From Chitinophagaceae bacterium (GTDB taxonomy: Bacteria; Bacteroidota; Bacteroidia; Chitinophagales; Chitinophagaceae), in contig CANCKV010000267.1 in NCBI GenBank assembly GCA_947378615.1, positions 1-5,506 of the forward strand: DNA of 5,506 nucleotides. Direction: 5' to 3'. Positions within the stretch are counted from its first letter, which is position 1. Each line of letters begins with the position of its first letter. Below the pieces are notes generated by a model. It made no database searches, was not told the origin of the DNA, and saw only the letters and a list, made by a program, of their open reading frames with translations. Below, piece by piece: positions 1-5,506 of the stretch. The position numbers and the translations under genes are program-made.

Positions 1-37
1 TTAAATACAGACTTAACCGTCTTCAAAATTACTTAAA

Positions 38-1117
38 ATGACAAACAAGGCACAGGCAAAATTGGCAAGAAATGAAACAGTAGAAAATTTAATGGAGGCG
101 CAAGCAGCTGAATATAATACAGATGCTGCCATGAAAACAATCGTACTAAAATTTAAAACAGATTGTGCAACCGCAAATGCATCATCAATTATTGCAGAAA
201 CAGACAACAGTGGCTATAGTGCCGAAAAGCATCTAGCAAAAGACGCTGCATGCGCTACCGCAGCAGCATTATCTGCAAATTGTCAGGTGAAATTGGATAT
301 TTTGGGCAATATCATTGCTTCCCAATCTTTGAATGGTACCCTCTCTTACTACACTTCTACTTCCGATGCATTGTGTAGCAGCAGGTTGATGAGTGTACAT
401 AATAGTATGTCGGAAAACCTAACCGTATTGACACCTGATTATTTGACAGCGGCTCAGTTGACCGCATTCTTAGGACAAATAAACACCTTTTCAGGGCTTA
501 GTGGCACTTCAAGCCTAGCGATTGGAGGAGAAACAGTGGCAACAAAACAGGCCGCCGCTGATTTGAAGGTGACAGATAAAGATGTGGCGACAATCAAGAA
601 AGTAGCATTGAAATACAAAAAATTAAATCTTCCCTTTTATAACCAAATAATAAATGCTTGCAGGACTCCTAAAATTCCTGTACATCATACGCCTGTTGAA
701 ATTGCAGTTAAAAACTCAATCACAGATGAACCTATCGGAGGAGTGTCTTCTACTTTTTCAAAATCGAAGGAAATACAAATAAGTAATCCTCAAGGTATCA
801 TTTCTTATATCACCATGTCGGCAGGTAATACGATTGCAACATTGGTAAAAAAAGGGTTTATCTCCAAGTTAGTCCCCTATAAAATTGTACGTGCACAATT
901 GAATTCATTTTCTGTTTCCCTAACTCCAGGAACAATGACGGCCGAACAAGAATCGGCATTCAAACTAAAAGTAGCCGAAGCAATTGCTGCCAAGAAAGCT
1001 GCTATTGCCTCAAAATTAAAGTCGAGAAAAGCTGCAAAGGTTGCTGCTGCTTTAGCTGCAGAAGCAGTTAAAAAGGCTGAAGCTGAATCTCTTTCTACTA
1101 AACCTACTATTGAATAG
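38..1117 (+). CDS. Uncharacterised protein: helical N-terminal half, beta-sandwich-like domain, Ala/Lys-rich tail
   Basis: I do not recognise this 359-residue protein by name. Residues 1-205 look mostly helical, rich in Ala, Ser and Thr, with no signal peptide or membrane segment, so a cytoplasmic location is inferred. Residues about 218-297 have the pattern of a carboxypeptidase-regulatory-like (CarboxypepD_reg) beta-sandwich: a VEIAV strand, an 'ITDEPIGGV' turn, an 'NPQGIISY' step, then 'KKGF' and a closing 'SVSLTP' strand. The tail (301-359) holds about 19 Ala and 11 Lys and should form one long basic helix or coiled coil. There are five cysteines (43, 72, 82, 113, 208). The start is well fixed: in-frame TAA codons lie at 2-4 and 14-16, and ATG 38 is the first start after them. 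No Shine-Dalgarno sequence is visible. From memory, loosely similar helical-bundle proteins occur as hypotheticals in Bacteroidota; this was not checked. The gene call is strong, the domain call moderate and the function unknown. Confidence 0.85.
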   Translation: MTNKAQAKLARNETVENLMEAQAAEYNTDAAMKTIVLKFKTDCATANASSIIAETDNSGYSAEKHLAKDAACATAAALSANCQVKLDILGNIIASQSLNGTLSYYTSTSDALCSSRLMSVHNSMSENLTVLTPDYLTAAQLTAFLGQINTFSGLSGTSSLAIGGETVATKQAAADLKVTDKDVATIKKVALKYKKLNLPFYNQIINACRTPKIPVHHTPVEIAVKNSITDEPIGGVSSTFSKSKEIQISNPQGIISYITMSAGNTIATLVKKGFISKLVPYKIVRAQLNSFSVSLTPGTMTAEQESAFKLKVAEAIAAKKAAIASKLKSRKAAKVAAALAAEAVKKAEAESLSTKPTIE

Positions 1118-1124
1118 GTTTAAA

Positions 1125-1174
1125 AATGAAAAGTTGCTAACCTTGATAGGATTTTGAATCCGGCGATTTTCATT
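1125..1174. repeat. Nested inverted repeats after the hypothetical gene, possible weak terminator
   Basis: The outer arms AATGAAAA (1125-1132) and TTTTCATT (1167-1174) are perfect 8-bp complements separated by 34 bases. Inside them lies a tight hairpin, GGATT-TTG-AATCC (1149-1161). They start 8 bases after the TAG stop of the upstream gene. The hairpin has no T-run directly behind it, so it is not a standard intrinsic terminator. The pairing is seen directly; the role is inferred. Confidence 0.4.
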
Positions 1175-1196
1175 CAGTATCTTTCATTCTTTTATC
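1168..1196 (+). repeat. 14/15-bp imperfect tandem repeat overlapping the promoter
   Basis: TTTCATTCAGTATC (1168-1181) is followed directly by TTTCATTCTTTTATC (1182-1196). The two units share TTTCATTC and the ending TATC. As a result, a near copy of the -7 box (TATCTTTC, 1178-1185) lies 15 bases upstream of the good one. It could be a duplicated regulator site, a slippage product or chance in T-rich DNA. Confidence 0.4.
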
Positions 1197-1200
1197 TTTG
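1193..1200 (+). promoter_or_regulatory. Bacteroidota -7 box (TAnnTTTG) of the DUF2238 gene
   Basis: TATCTTTG matches the known Bacteroidota primary-sigma -7 consensus TAnnTTTG exactly. That box normally ends about 5 bases before the transcription start, which places the start at or within a base or two of the A of ATG 1205. The transcript would then be leaderless. A good -33 TTG is not present at the usual 17-23 base spacing; the best there is TTTTC around 1167-1171. The box is clear, but the promoter as a whole is only partly matched. Confidence 0.55.
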
Positions 1201-1204
1201 ACGC

Positions 1205-1810
1205 ATGAAGAAATACTGGATAATTTGTATTGCATTTTTTCTTGGCCTACTCCTTTCTGCCTATCATCCACACGATTACTTTACTTGGATATTAGAAGTC
1301 TTTCCTACATGGTTAGGCTTTGCCGTATTACTCATTAGTTTCAACAAATTCAAATTTACTACCCTAACATATACACTAATACTAATTCATTGCTATATCC
1401 TATTTATTGGAGGGCATTATACCTATGCCGAAGTACCGTTATTCAATTGGCTGAAGGGAATATTCCATTTGGCACGAAACGACTATGATAAGGTAGGACA
1501 TTTTGCGCAGGGCTTTGTTCCTGCAATGATTGTGAGGGAGTTATTTATTAGAAAGCAAATAGTAAAACATGGGTGGATTCCTTTCTTAACTATTTCAGTA
1601 TGTGGTGCAATCAGTGCCATGTATGAATTGTTGGAATGGTTCGTAGCGTTCACTTCAGGACAATCTTCAGAATCATTTTTAGGCACACAAGGAGATAATT
1701 GGGATACACAATCCGACATGCTATTTGCTTTTATCGGTGCAAGTTGTATGCTTCTATTTTTTGCTAAAATACAGGATAGTAAAATCAATCAAATCAGTAA
1801 AAAGAATTAA
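1205..1810 (+). CDS. DUF2238 (YjdF-type) integral membrane protein
   Basis: This 201-residue protein matches the DUF2238/YjdF family of inner-membrane proteins, whose function is unknown, and has the usual family length. Hydrophobic segments lie at about 5-20, 33-46, 53-70, 124-149 and 171-187, with a weaker one at 101-115. The family's polar signature residues are present between them: HYTYAEVP (71-78), a DKVGHF motif (95-100), YELLEW (140-145) and GTQGDNWDTQSDM (160-172). The conserved Asp, His, Glu and Trp residues look like a membrane-embedded active or metal site, but this is inference. The start is certain: an in-frame TGA lies at 1199-1201, ATG 1205 follows it, and the next Met is residue 109. 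The start sits 4 bases after a TAnnTTTG box. The short membrane-protein gene 40 bp downstream is probably in the same operon. Confidence 0.88.
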   Translation: MKKYWIICIAFFLGLLLSAYHPHDYFTWILEVFPTWLGFAVLLISFNKFKFTTLTYTLILIHCYILFIGGHYTYAEVPLFNWLKGIFHLARNDYDKVGHFAQGFVPAMIVRELFIRKQIVKHGWIPFLTISVCGAISAMYELLEWFVAFTSGQSSESFLGTQGDNWDTQSDMLFAFIGASCMLLFFAKIQDSKINQISKKN

Positions 1811-1850
1811 TTAGTTAACCAAAATTTGTAAGAGTAAAACACTTATATGC

Positions 1851-2087
1851 ATGACAAATAAATCAATTAACCTATTAGAAGGGCTTGGTGTCGGAATGAG
1901 AATTCTCTCCTTTACAGCATTGAGTATTATGGGAAAATCTACGCCTTTTTTAGCATTATGGATATTCAATACAGTTGATGCCATCATACTGACTTATTGT
2001 GCTATTATCAGAGACAATAAATCCTATATCATACTGAATGTGTTTTGGATAATCGTTGGTTTGATTGGCATTTATAATAGCATTTAA
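1851..2087 (+). CDS. Small three-helix membrane protein
   Basis: This 78-residue, strongly hydrophobic protein has likely membrane helices at about 11-27, 31-53 and 58-77. The loop between helices 2 and 3 is short and polar (IRDNKSY, 52-58). The final stretch 'ILNVFWIIVGLIGIYNS' recalls the small CBU_0592-type membrane proteins, which end in an LN-hydrophobic-W helix; that resemblance is from memory and weak. It may be real because the frame is open, the composition fits a membrane protein, and it starts 40 bp after the DUF2238 gene on the same strand, suggesting one transcript. ATG 1851 is the first in-frame ATG. Another ATG at 1847, out of frame, closes after four codons. No ribosome binding site is visible. 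Function unknown. Confidence 0.7.
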   Translation: MTNKSINLLEGLGVGMRILSFTALSIMGKSTPFLALWIFNTVDAIILTYCAIIRDNKSYIILNVFWIIVGLIGIYNSI

Positions 2088-2145
2088 GAATGCATTCTAA
2101 AGCTTTTTTATTCATTGAACTTCATCACAATAGAATGCCTATTCT
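2087..2145. repeat. Two related near-palindromes (AGAATGC...ATTCT) after the small membrane gene
   Basis: AGAATGCATTCT (2087-2098) is a perfect 12-bp palindrome beginning on the last base of the stop codon. AGAATGCCTATTCT (2132-2145) repeats the left part and both 5-bp arms, with its centre 46 bp further on. The first copy can also fold as GCATT-TAAG-AATGC (2080-2093), with a run of six T at 2104-2109. A weak terminator for the upstream gene pair is therefore possible, as are two operator sites for an unknown regulator. Confidence 0.35.
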
Positions 2146-2169
2146 TTGGTAGCAGGTTGTCGAGCTTAA

Positions 2170-2203
2170 TTGACTTTATTTAAAAAGCAATTCTGATAAT
2201 TTG
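2170..2203 (+). promoter_or_regulatory. Weak promoter candidate for dcp
   Basis: TTG at 2170-2172 and TAATTTG at 2197-2203 resemble the Bacteroidota -33 and -7 elements, but with 24 bases between them and one base missing from the TAnnTTTG box. If used, it would give a leader of roughly 190 bases that includes the hairpin pair at 2224-2257. A rival candidate, TACTTTTA at 2361-2368, lacks the final G and has no good -33. Neither is convincing. Confidence 0.2.
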
Positions 2204-2223
2204 AAAGAAAATCGTTGACGCAG

Positions 2224-2257
2224 AATCCTTGTAAGGGATTAAAACCCATTTAGGGTT
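2224..2257. repeat. Two adjacent hairpins with alternative pairing
   Basis: AATCCTT-GTA-AGGGATT (2224-2240) forms a 7-bp stem with one G-U pair. Three bases later AACCC-ATTTA-GGGTT (2243-2257) forms a 5-bp stem. The GGG of the first (2235-2237) can instead pair with the CCC of the second (2245-2247), so the two folds compete with a third. There is no T-run behind them. The first stem and its GGGATTAAAAC end also resemble the 3' half of some CRISPR repeats, but only one copy exists. Structure is seen; role unknown. Confidence 0.4.
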
Positions 2258-2396
2258 GGTCGTTTACCTATTAATTCGAAAAACTTAATTACCTCCTCTA
2301 TTATTAACTAAGAAATCCAAACTTTTTTTCCATATTAGCTTCGCTTTCTTAAATTAAACTTACTTTTATCGCTTTTGAAAATAATAATTATTCTTT

Positions 2397-4535
2397 ATGT
2401 CAATTTTATCTAAAATACCCCTCGTATTATCTATGGCTGTTCTATTTGGATTTACAAACAAACCCACAACTCCAATTAAGAGTCTATTGCCTGCAAGTAA
2501 TCCTTTCAGTAAAGCAAGTACCCTCCCTTATGGTGTACCTGATTACACCAAAATTAAGGATGCCGATTATCAGCCTGCCTTAGAAGAAGGTATTAGGCAG
2601 CAGCTAGAAGAAATTAAAGGGATTGCTGAAAATCCTGCACCTGCTACGTTTGCTAATACCTTAGTGGCTTTGGAAAAAAGTGGGCAATTACTCGCTCGTG
2701 CAAACAATGCATTTACCCTTGTTTCAGGTGCAAATACAAACCCTACCCTTCAAGAGTTGCAAGAGTTTATTGCTCCTAAGTTGACTGCATTAAACGATGC
2801 CATTTATTTGAATGGGAAACTATTTAAAAGAGTAGAAAAACTATTCAACAACAAGACAAAACTTGGTTTAGACAAGGAATCGGCCCGTTTGTTGGATTAT
2901 TATTATCAACAATTCATCAAGGCAGGAGCAAAACTTTCAGACTCAGATAAGGAAGCCCTCAAAAAACTAAATGAAGAAGAATCCTCGTTAGGAGCAAAGT
3001 TTGGTAATCAGTTATTAGCAGCAGCTAAAGAAGGCGCCTTAGTAGTGAGTGATGTAAATGAATTGGCAGGTTTATCACAAGCACAAAAAGATAATTATGC
3101 ACAAGCTGCTAAAGCAAAGAAATTAGATGGTAAATGGTTGATTTCATTAAAAAATACGACTCAGCAACCATCCTTATCTTCATTAACAGTTCGAGCAACA
3201 AGACAAAAACTATTTGAAGCATCATGGTCAAGGGCTGAGAAAGGAGATTCTAATGATACTCGTCCTACCTTTATTAGAATCGCTACAATCAGGGCTCAAA
3301 AAGCGAAGCTATTAGGTTTCAAAAGTTATGCTGCTTGGAATTTGCAAGATCAAATGGCCGAAAATCCTGAAGCTGTAGAACAATTCTTTGCCAAATTAGT
3401 CCCTTCTGCTATTGGAAAGGCAAAAGAGGAAGCTGCTGATATTCAGGCCTTAATTAATAAACAAAATGGCGGTTTTGATTTGCAGCCTTGGGATTGGGAT
3501 TTCTACTCAGAACAAGTTAGAAAAGAGAAATACAATTTAGATGAAAGTGAGATTACACCCTATTTTCAGTTAGATAAGGTATTGGAAAAGGGGGTGCTTT
3601 TTGCAGCAAGCAAATTGTATGGCGTAACTTTTAAGGAACGTCATGATATTCCTGTTTATCAATCGGATGTGCGTGTTTTTGAAGTATATGATCATGATGG
3701 AAAACCATTCGCCTTATTCTATTTTGATTATTATAAAAGAGATAATAAAAACGGTGGTGCATGGATGAACAATTTGGTGGGGCAATCCACTTTAATTGGT
3801 ACAAAACCTGTTATTTATAATGTATGCAACTTTACTAAGCCTGCTGCGGGTCAACCTGCATTAATTAGTTTTGATGATGTCACGACGATGTTTCATGAGT
3901 TTGGGCATGGATTACATGGTTTATTTGCAAGTCAAAAGTATCCTACCTTATCAGGAACAAGTGTCGCGAGAGATTATGTAGAGTTCCCTTCGCAGTTTAA
4001 TGAACATTGGGCATTAGACACAAAAGTGCTAAAAAATTATGCGGTGCATTATAAAACAGGTGCTACGATACCACAATCATTGGTAGATAAAATCAAAAAA
4101 GCCAATTCATTCAATAAAGGATATAGCCAAACTGAGATATTAGCGGCCGCATCACTTGATTTAAAATGGCATAACCTGTCAGCAAGTGATGAAATCAAAG
4201 ATGCAGATGCCTTTGAGAGTAAGGCTTTGAAAGATTTGGGATTCACTTTTGAACCCGTGCCCACCCGTTATCGCTCCTCTTACTTTTTACATATTTGGGG
4301 CAATGGTTATGCAGCAGGATATTATGCTTACGAATGGACTAAAATGTTAGAAGAAGATGCTTTTTCATGGTTTGTAGAGCATGGAGGATTGACTAGAGAA
4401 AATGGACAACGCTTTAGGGATATGATATTGTCTAAAGGAAATACGGAAGACTACAATACGATGTTTAAAGCATTCCGTGGTCATCAACCTGATTTGAAAC
4501 CGATGGAAAGGGAATTGGGATTGCCTGTGAAGTAA
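2397..4535 (+). CDS. dcp: Peptidyl-dipeptidase Dcp, M3 family zinc metallopeptidase
   Basis: M3 enzymes of the Dcp type remove dipeptides from the C terminus of short peptides, for peptide turnover and nutrition. The zinc site is complete: HEFGH at 500-504 (zinc ligands H500 and H504, catalytic E501) and the third ligand E529 in DYVEFPSQFNEHW, 29 residues after H500 as in E. coli Dcp. The substrate-binding HIWGNGYAAGYYAY block lies at 632-645. The N-terminal helical half (about 45-300) also fits the family. The 712 residues make it somewhat longer than the cytosolic enzyme of about 680. The extra length is an N-terminal leader with Lys6 and a hydrophobic stretch at 8-19, so periplasmic export is likely. 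It has no lipobox Cys and no clear AxA cleavage site. ATG 2397 is the first start after an in-frame TAA at 2385-2387. No Shine-Dalgarno sequence is seen. It is probably transcribed alone, given gaps of 309 and 162 bp. Family M3 is certain; Dcp over oligopeptidase A is likely. Confidence 0.95.
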   Translation: MSILSKIPLVLSMAVLFGFTNKPTTPIKSLLPASNPFSKASTLPYGVPDYTKIKDADYQPALEEGIRQQLEEIKGIAENPAPATFANTLVALEKSGQLLARANNAFTLVSGANTNPTLQELQEFIAPKLTALNDAIYLNGKLFKRVEKLFNNKTKLGLDKESARLLDYYYQQFIKAGAKLSDSDKEALKKLNEEESSLGAKFGNQLLAAAKEGALVVSDVNELAGLSQAQKDNYAQAAKAKKLDGKWLISLKNTTQQPSLSSLTVRATRQKLFEASWSRAEKGDSNDTRPTFIRIATIRAQKAKLLGFKSYAAWNLQDQMAENPEAVEQFFAKLVPSAIGKAKEEAADIQALINKQNGGFDLQPWDWDFYSEQVRKEKYNLDESEITPYFQLDKVLEKGVLFAASKLYGVTFKERHDIPVYQSDVRVFEVYDHDGKPFALFYFDYYKRDNKNGGAWMNNLVGQSTLIGTKPVIYNVCNFTKPAAGQPALISFDDVTTMFHEFGHGLHGLFASQKYPTLSGTSVARDYVEFPSQFNEHWALDTKVLKNYAVHYKTGATIPQSLVDKIKKANSFNKGYSQTEILAAASLDLKWHNLSASDEIKDADAFESKALKDLGFTFEPVPTRYRSSYFLHIWGNGYAAGYYAYEWTKMLEEDAFSWFVEHGGLTRENGQRFRDMILSKGNTEDYNTMFKAFRGHQPDLKPMERELGLPVK

Positions 4536-4549
4536 TTTAGAGTTCTTAA

Positions 4550-4624
4550 CACAAGGGAAACAAGGAAAAAGCAAGGAACACTAAGTGTTTTAATCGAACT
4601 AATGAATATTTTAATTCCTTGTGG
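4550..4624. repeat. CAAGG-type direct and inverted repeats after dcp, with a small stem
   Basis: Three related units, CAAGGGAAA (4552), CAAGGAAAA (4561) and CAAGGAAC (4572), are followed by the reverse-complement element TTCCTTGTG (4615-4623). CACAAGG (4550-4556) pairs exactly with CCTTGTG (4617-4623), and CAAGGAA (4572-4578) with TTCCTTG (4615-4621). Between them AACACTAAGTGTT (4577-4589) is a 13-base palindrome followed by TTTAAT, possibly a weak dcp terminator. The style recalls the ACCACAAAGG-type intergenic repeats of many Bacteroidota genomes, in decayed form; this link is from memory. Confidence 0.4.
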
Positions 4625-4697
4625 TCATTGTGGTAAAATATGTGAGTAGTAAGTCAGGAAGTAATTGGAAAATTAATAACCGTTAAAATAATAATGA

Positions 4698-5506
4698 ATG
4701 AAATCTGTTTGGATTAATGAGGCTTATCAAGTAAGCGTGAAAGAAGTTGCTGAACCAATTCCCTCAAGTGACGAGGTCTTATTGGAAATTTACTACATCG
4801 GATTGTGTGGTAGCGATTTGAGTTCTTATAAAGGGGTATCACCGATGGTTGTATATCCTGTGGTCCCAGGTCATGAGGTGAGTGCTGTCATAAAAAGCAA
4901 GGGGGCAAATGTACCTGATACCTACTCAATCGGGGATATGGTTACGGTGAATCCTTATTCATCTTGTGGCGTTTGTCCTGCTTGCCGAGTGGGTAGGACG
5001 AATACCTGTGAATTTAATCAGACACTTGGAGTTCAGCGTAATGGGGCATTGAAGAAATTCTTTACTATTCATCATAGCAAACTAATCAAGAGTACGGTTC
5101 TGACTGAGAAAGAATTTGCACTAGTAGAACCACTTAGCGTAGGATATCATGCGGCAAATAGAGGTGGTGTTTCTGAGACAGATACGGTATTGATATTCGG
5201 TTGTGGGATGATTGGCATCGGTGCTATTTTGGCGAGTATCCGAAAGGGTGCAACTGTTATTGCTGTTGACCTTGATAATCAAAAGTTAGATTTGGTAAAA
5301 TCATTTGGGGTAAAACATACTATCAATGCAAAAGAAACAGATGTATTAACGAAGGTTCGTGAAATAACAAATGGAGAGGGAGCAAATGTATGTATCGAGG
5401 CTGTGGGTGCACCTGCCACTTATACAACTGCAATTGAGGCTGCTGCTTTTGCGGGTCGAGTTGTTTATATTGGCTATGCAAAGAGTGACATCCTGTTTAA
5501 TACGAG
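4698..5506 (+). CDS. Zinc-dependent medium-chain alcohol/polyol dehydrogenase, N-terminal part (cut by window end)
   Basis: The frame is open from ATG 4698 to the window edge, 269 codons of an expected 340 or so. The catalytic zinc site has C37 (in GLCGSD), the GHE motif (H59, E60) and E144 (in VEPLSVGYHA). The structural zinc has all four cysteines, C90, C93, C96 and C104. The Rossmann motif GCGMIG (168-173) is followed by the acidic D191 in VDLD, which favours NAD over NADP. The pattern, including 'LGVQRNG' (110-116), is closest in my memory to RspB, sorbitol and threonine dehydrogenase-like enzymes that oxidise a secondary hydroxyl of a sugar acid or polyol. The exact substrate cannot be read from sequence. 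The start is fixed: an in-frame TGA lies at 4695-4697 directly before it. An overlapping ATG at 4694 opens only seven codons. The missing part is the end of the coenzyme domain and the C terminus. Confidence 0.9.
   Translation, partial: MKSVWINEAYQVSVKEVAEPIPSSDEVLLEIYYIGLCGSDLSSYKGVSPMVVYPVVPGHEVSAVIKSKGANVPDTYSIGDMVTVNPYSSCGVCPACRVGRTNTCEFNQTLGVQRNGALKKFFTIHHSKLIKSTVLTEKEFALVEPLSVGYHAANRGGVSETDTVLIFGCGMIGIGAILASIRKGATVIAVDLDNQKLDLVKSFGVKHTINAKETDVLTKVREITNGEGANVCIEAVGAPATYTTAIEAAAFAGRVVYIGYAKSDILFNT

Larger units (their letters stand above)
2088..2396. other. 309-bp gene-free region upstream of dcp
   Basis: No credible reading frame lies on either strand here; ATGs such as 2135 close within a few codons. 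No tRNA-like fold was recognised. The stretch contains the twin near-palindromes, a weak promoter candidate and a pair of hairpins. From about 2260 to the dcp start it is plain AT-rich sequence. TATTCTTT occurs at 2140-2147 (as TATTCTTTG) and again at 2389-2396 directly before the dcp ATG. These are near misses to TAnnTTTG with one extra base. Confidence 0.7.

Noticed and set aside
1198..1205. TTGACGCA shared with 2215-2222
   Set aside because: An isolated 8-base match with no similarity on either side; expected by chance or nearly so.
2170..2200. E. coli-type sigma-70 promoter (TTGACT, GATAAT)
   Set aside because: The spacing is 19 bases and the primary sigma factor of Bacteroidota uses a different consensus; kept only as a weak Bacteroidota-type candidate.
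2214..2260. CRISPR array
   Set aside because: Only one repeat-like unit is present; no second copy at spacer distance and no cas gene nearby.
2210..2280. tRNA or other structural RNA
   Set aside because: The two hairpins are short and do not form a cloverleaf; no T-loop or acceptor-like sequence was found.
4365..4574. Antisense reading frame over the end of dcp
   Set aside because: It lies opposite the strongly supported dcp coding sequence and its translation shows no recognisable family; the same applies to the antisense frames at 13-207, 1483-1788 and 4049-4264.
4694..4717. Upstream ATG as the start of the dehydrogenase
   Set aside because: It is out of frame and closes after seven codons; ATG 4698 gives the complete N terminus.

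Overview
The window looks like a chromosomal piece of a Bacteroidota genome, possibly a Chitinophagaceae-like or related lineage. By eye the DNA is AT-rich. No start codon has a clear Shine-Dalgarno sequence in front of it. One start is preceded by a textbook Bacteroidota -7 box (TAnnTTTG). The large metallopeptidase is of the type common in this phylum. The lineage is inferred from these signs and was not tested by a search.

Layout, all genes on the + strand: (1) 38-1117, an uncharacterised 359-residue protein with a helical N-terminal half, a predicted carboxypeptidase-regulatory-like beta-sandwich and an Ala/Lys-rich tail. (2) An 87-bp gap with nested inverted repeats, a 14/15-bp tandem repeat and a -7 promoter box whose expected transcription start falls on the next ATG. 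(3) 1205-1810, a DUF2238 (YjdF-type) membrane protein. (4) 1851-2087, a 78-residue three-helix membrane protein, probably co-transcribed with it. (5) A 309-bp gap without a gene, holding two related near-palindromes and two adjacent hairpins that can pair in alternative ways. (6) 2397-4535, an M3-family peptidyl-dipeptidase (Dcp type) with a complete zinc site and an exported-looking N terminus. (7) A 162-bp gap with CAAGGAA-type direct and inverted repeats and a small stem near the 3' end of dcp. (8) 4698 to the window end, the first 269 codons of a zinc-dependent medium-chain alcohol/polyol dehydrogenase, cut by the window edge.

The genes do not form an obvious pathway: a hypothetical protein, a small membrane-protein pair, a peptide-scavenging peptidase and a sugar/polyol dehydrogenase. 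I see no CRISPR array, toxin-antitoxin pair, phage or transposase gene, rRNA or tRNA. I do not claim a new system. The most worthwhile second looks are the probable leaderless promoter of the DUF2238 gene, the structured DNA upstream of dcp, and the three-part uncharacterised protein at the left end.
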